A DNA stretch of 64,000 nt from the NCBI GenBank assembly GCA_019095985.1, contig CM032666.1:237935-301934 (forward strand), written 5' to 3'. The stretch comes from Streblospio benedicti. Lineage: Eukaryota > Annelida > Polychaeta > Spionida > Spionidae. The notes under the pieces are model-generated. The model was not told the origin of the DNA. It did no database searches and worked only from the letters and a program-made list of their open reading frames with translations. Of the stretch, positions 63,947 through 64,000 are shown one piece after another. The translations under genes and the position numbers were made by a program. Each line of letters opens with the position of its first letter. Position 1 is the first letter of the stretch.

Positions 63947-64000
63947 CGCCTCTGATCGCTCACTCGGCGGCTGCTCATGAATATTGATGAGCTGAGCCGC

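Overview
The window looks like invertebrate animal (bilaterian) nuclear DNA. It is gene-poor and AT-rich on the left, has no bacterial-style gene packing, and is crowded with short non-coding transposable elements: tRNA-derived SINEs, pogo/Tigger-like MITEs and other terminal-inverted-repeat elements. It also carries long microsatellites and a C2H2 zinc-finger relic. The single large coding region is intron-poor. I cannot name the phylum from this sequence; a marine lophotrochozoan or a cephalochordate would both fit. A run of exactly 100 Ns (29008-29107) marks a scaffold gap of unknown size.

Left part (1-29007). The only gene I can support strongly is on the minus strand at 24079-25734: an IRE1/RNase L-type protein kinase domain followed by a beta-propeller-like tail instead of the usual KEN ribonuclease domain. 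Its 5' end is not settled: either an upstream exon joins at 25734, or there is an ATG at 25772 in a different frame. A decayed minus-strand C2H2 zinc-finger cluster lies at 21613-22079 and is cut by a CA/CG tract. A possible minus-strand first exon is at 15407-15518 and a CpG-rich patch at about 16680-17170. The rest holds SINEs (1318, 10008, 14659, 18097, 18474, 23719), MITEs (1805, 3822, 7090, 8974, 9430, 14733, 22421), foldback elements (7873, 23167) and perfect palindromes (1186, 20600).

Right part (29108-64000). This half is visibly richer in GC and CpG and almost free of recognisable coding sequence. One short first-exon candidate lies at 49969-50047 (+), just behind a CCAAT/CRE/E-box cluster. 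The rest looks like non-coding, possibly regulatory DNA. GATAATC and TAATCC motifs recur in clusters (35.66, 49.07, 52.7, 53.76, 54.64, 59.16, 60.0, 61.0 and 63.91 kb). There is an array of 18 GGTCA half-sites (53437-53743) and a three-copy 24-bp tandem repeat that carries one palindromic CACGTG E-box per copy (56436-56507). Also present are a (GT)154 microsatellite, more pogo-like MITEs and SINEs, and a 299-bp inverted repeat with identical arms (59935-60233 and 60819-61117).

The genes do not form a pathway or operon. The most novel items are the kinase-propeller architecture, the perfect inverted repeat and the dense motif arrays in the gene-free right half. I found no CRISPR array, no functional tRNA or rRNA gene, no transposase or reverse-transcriptase reading frame, and no recognisable viral element.
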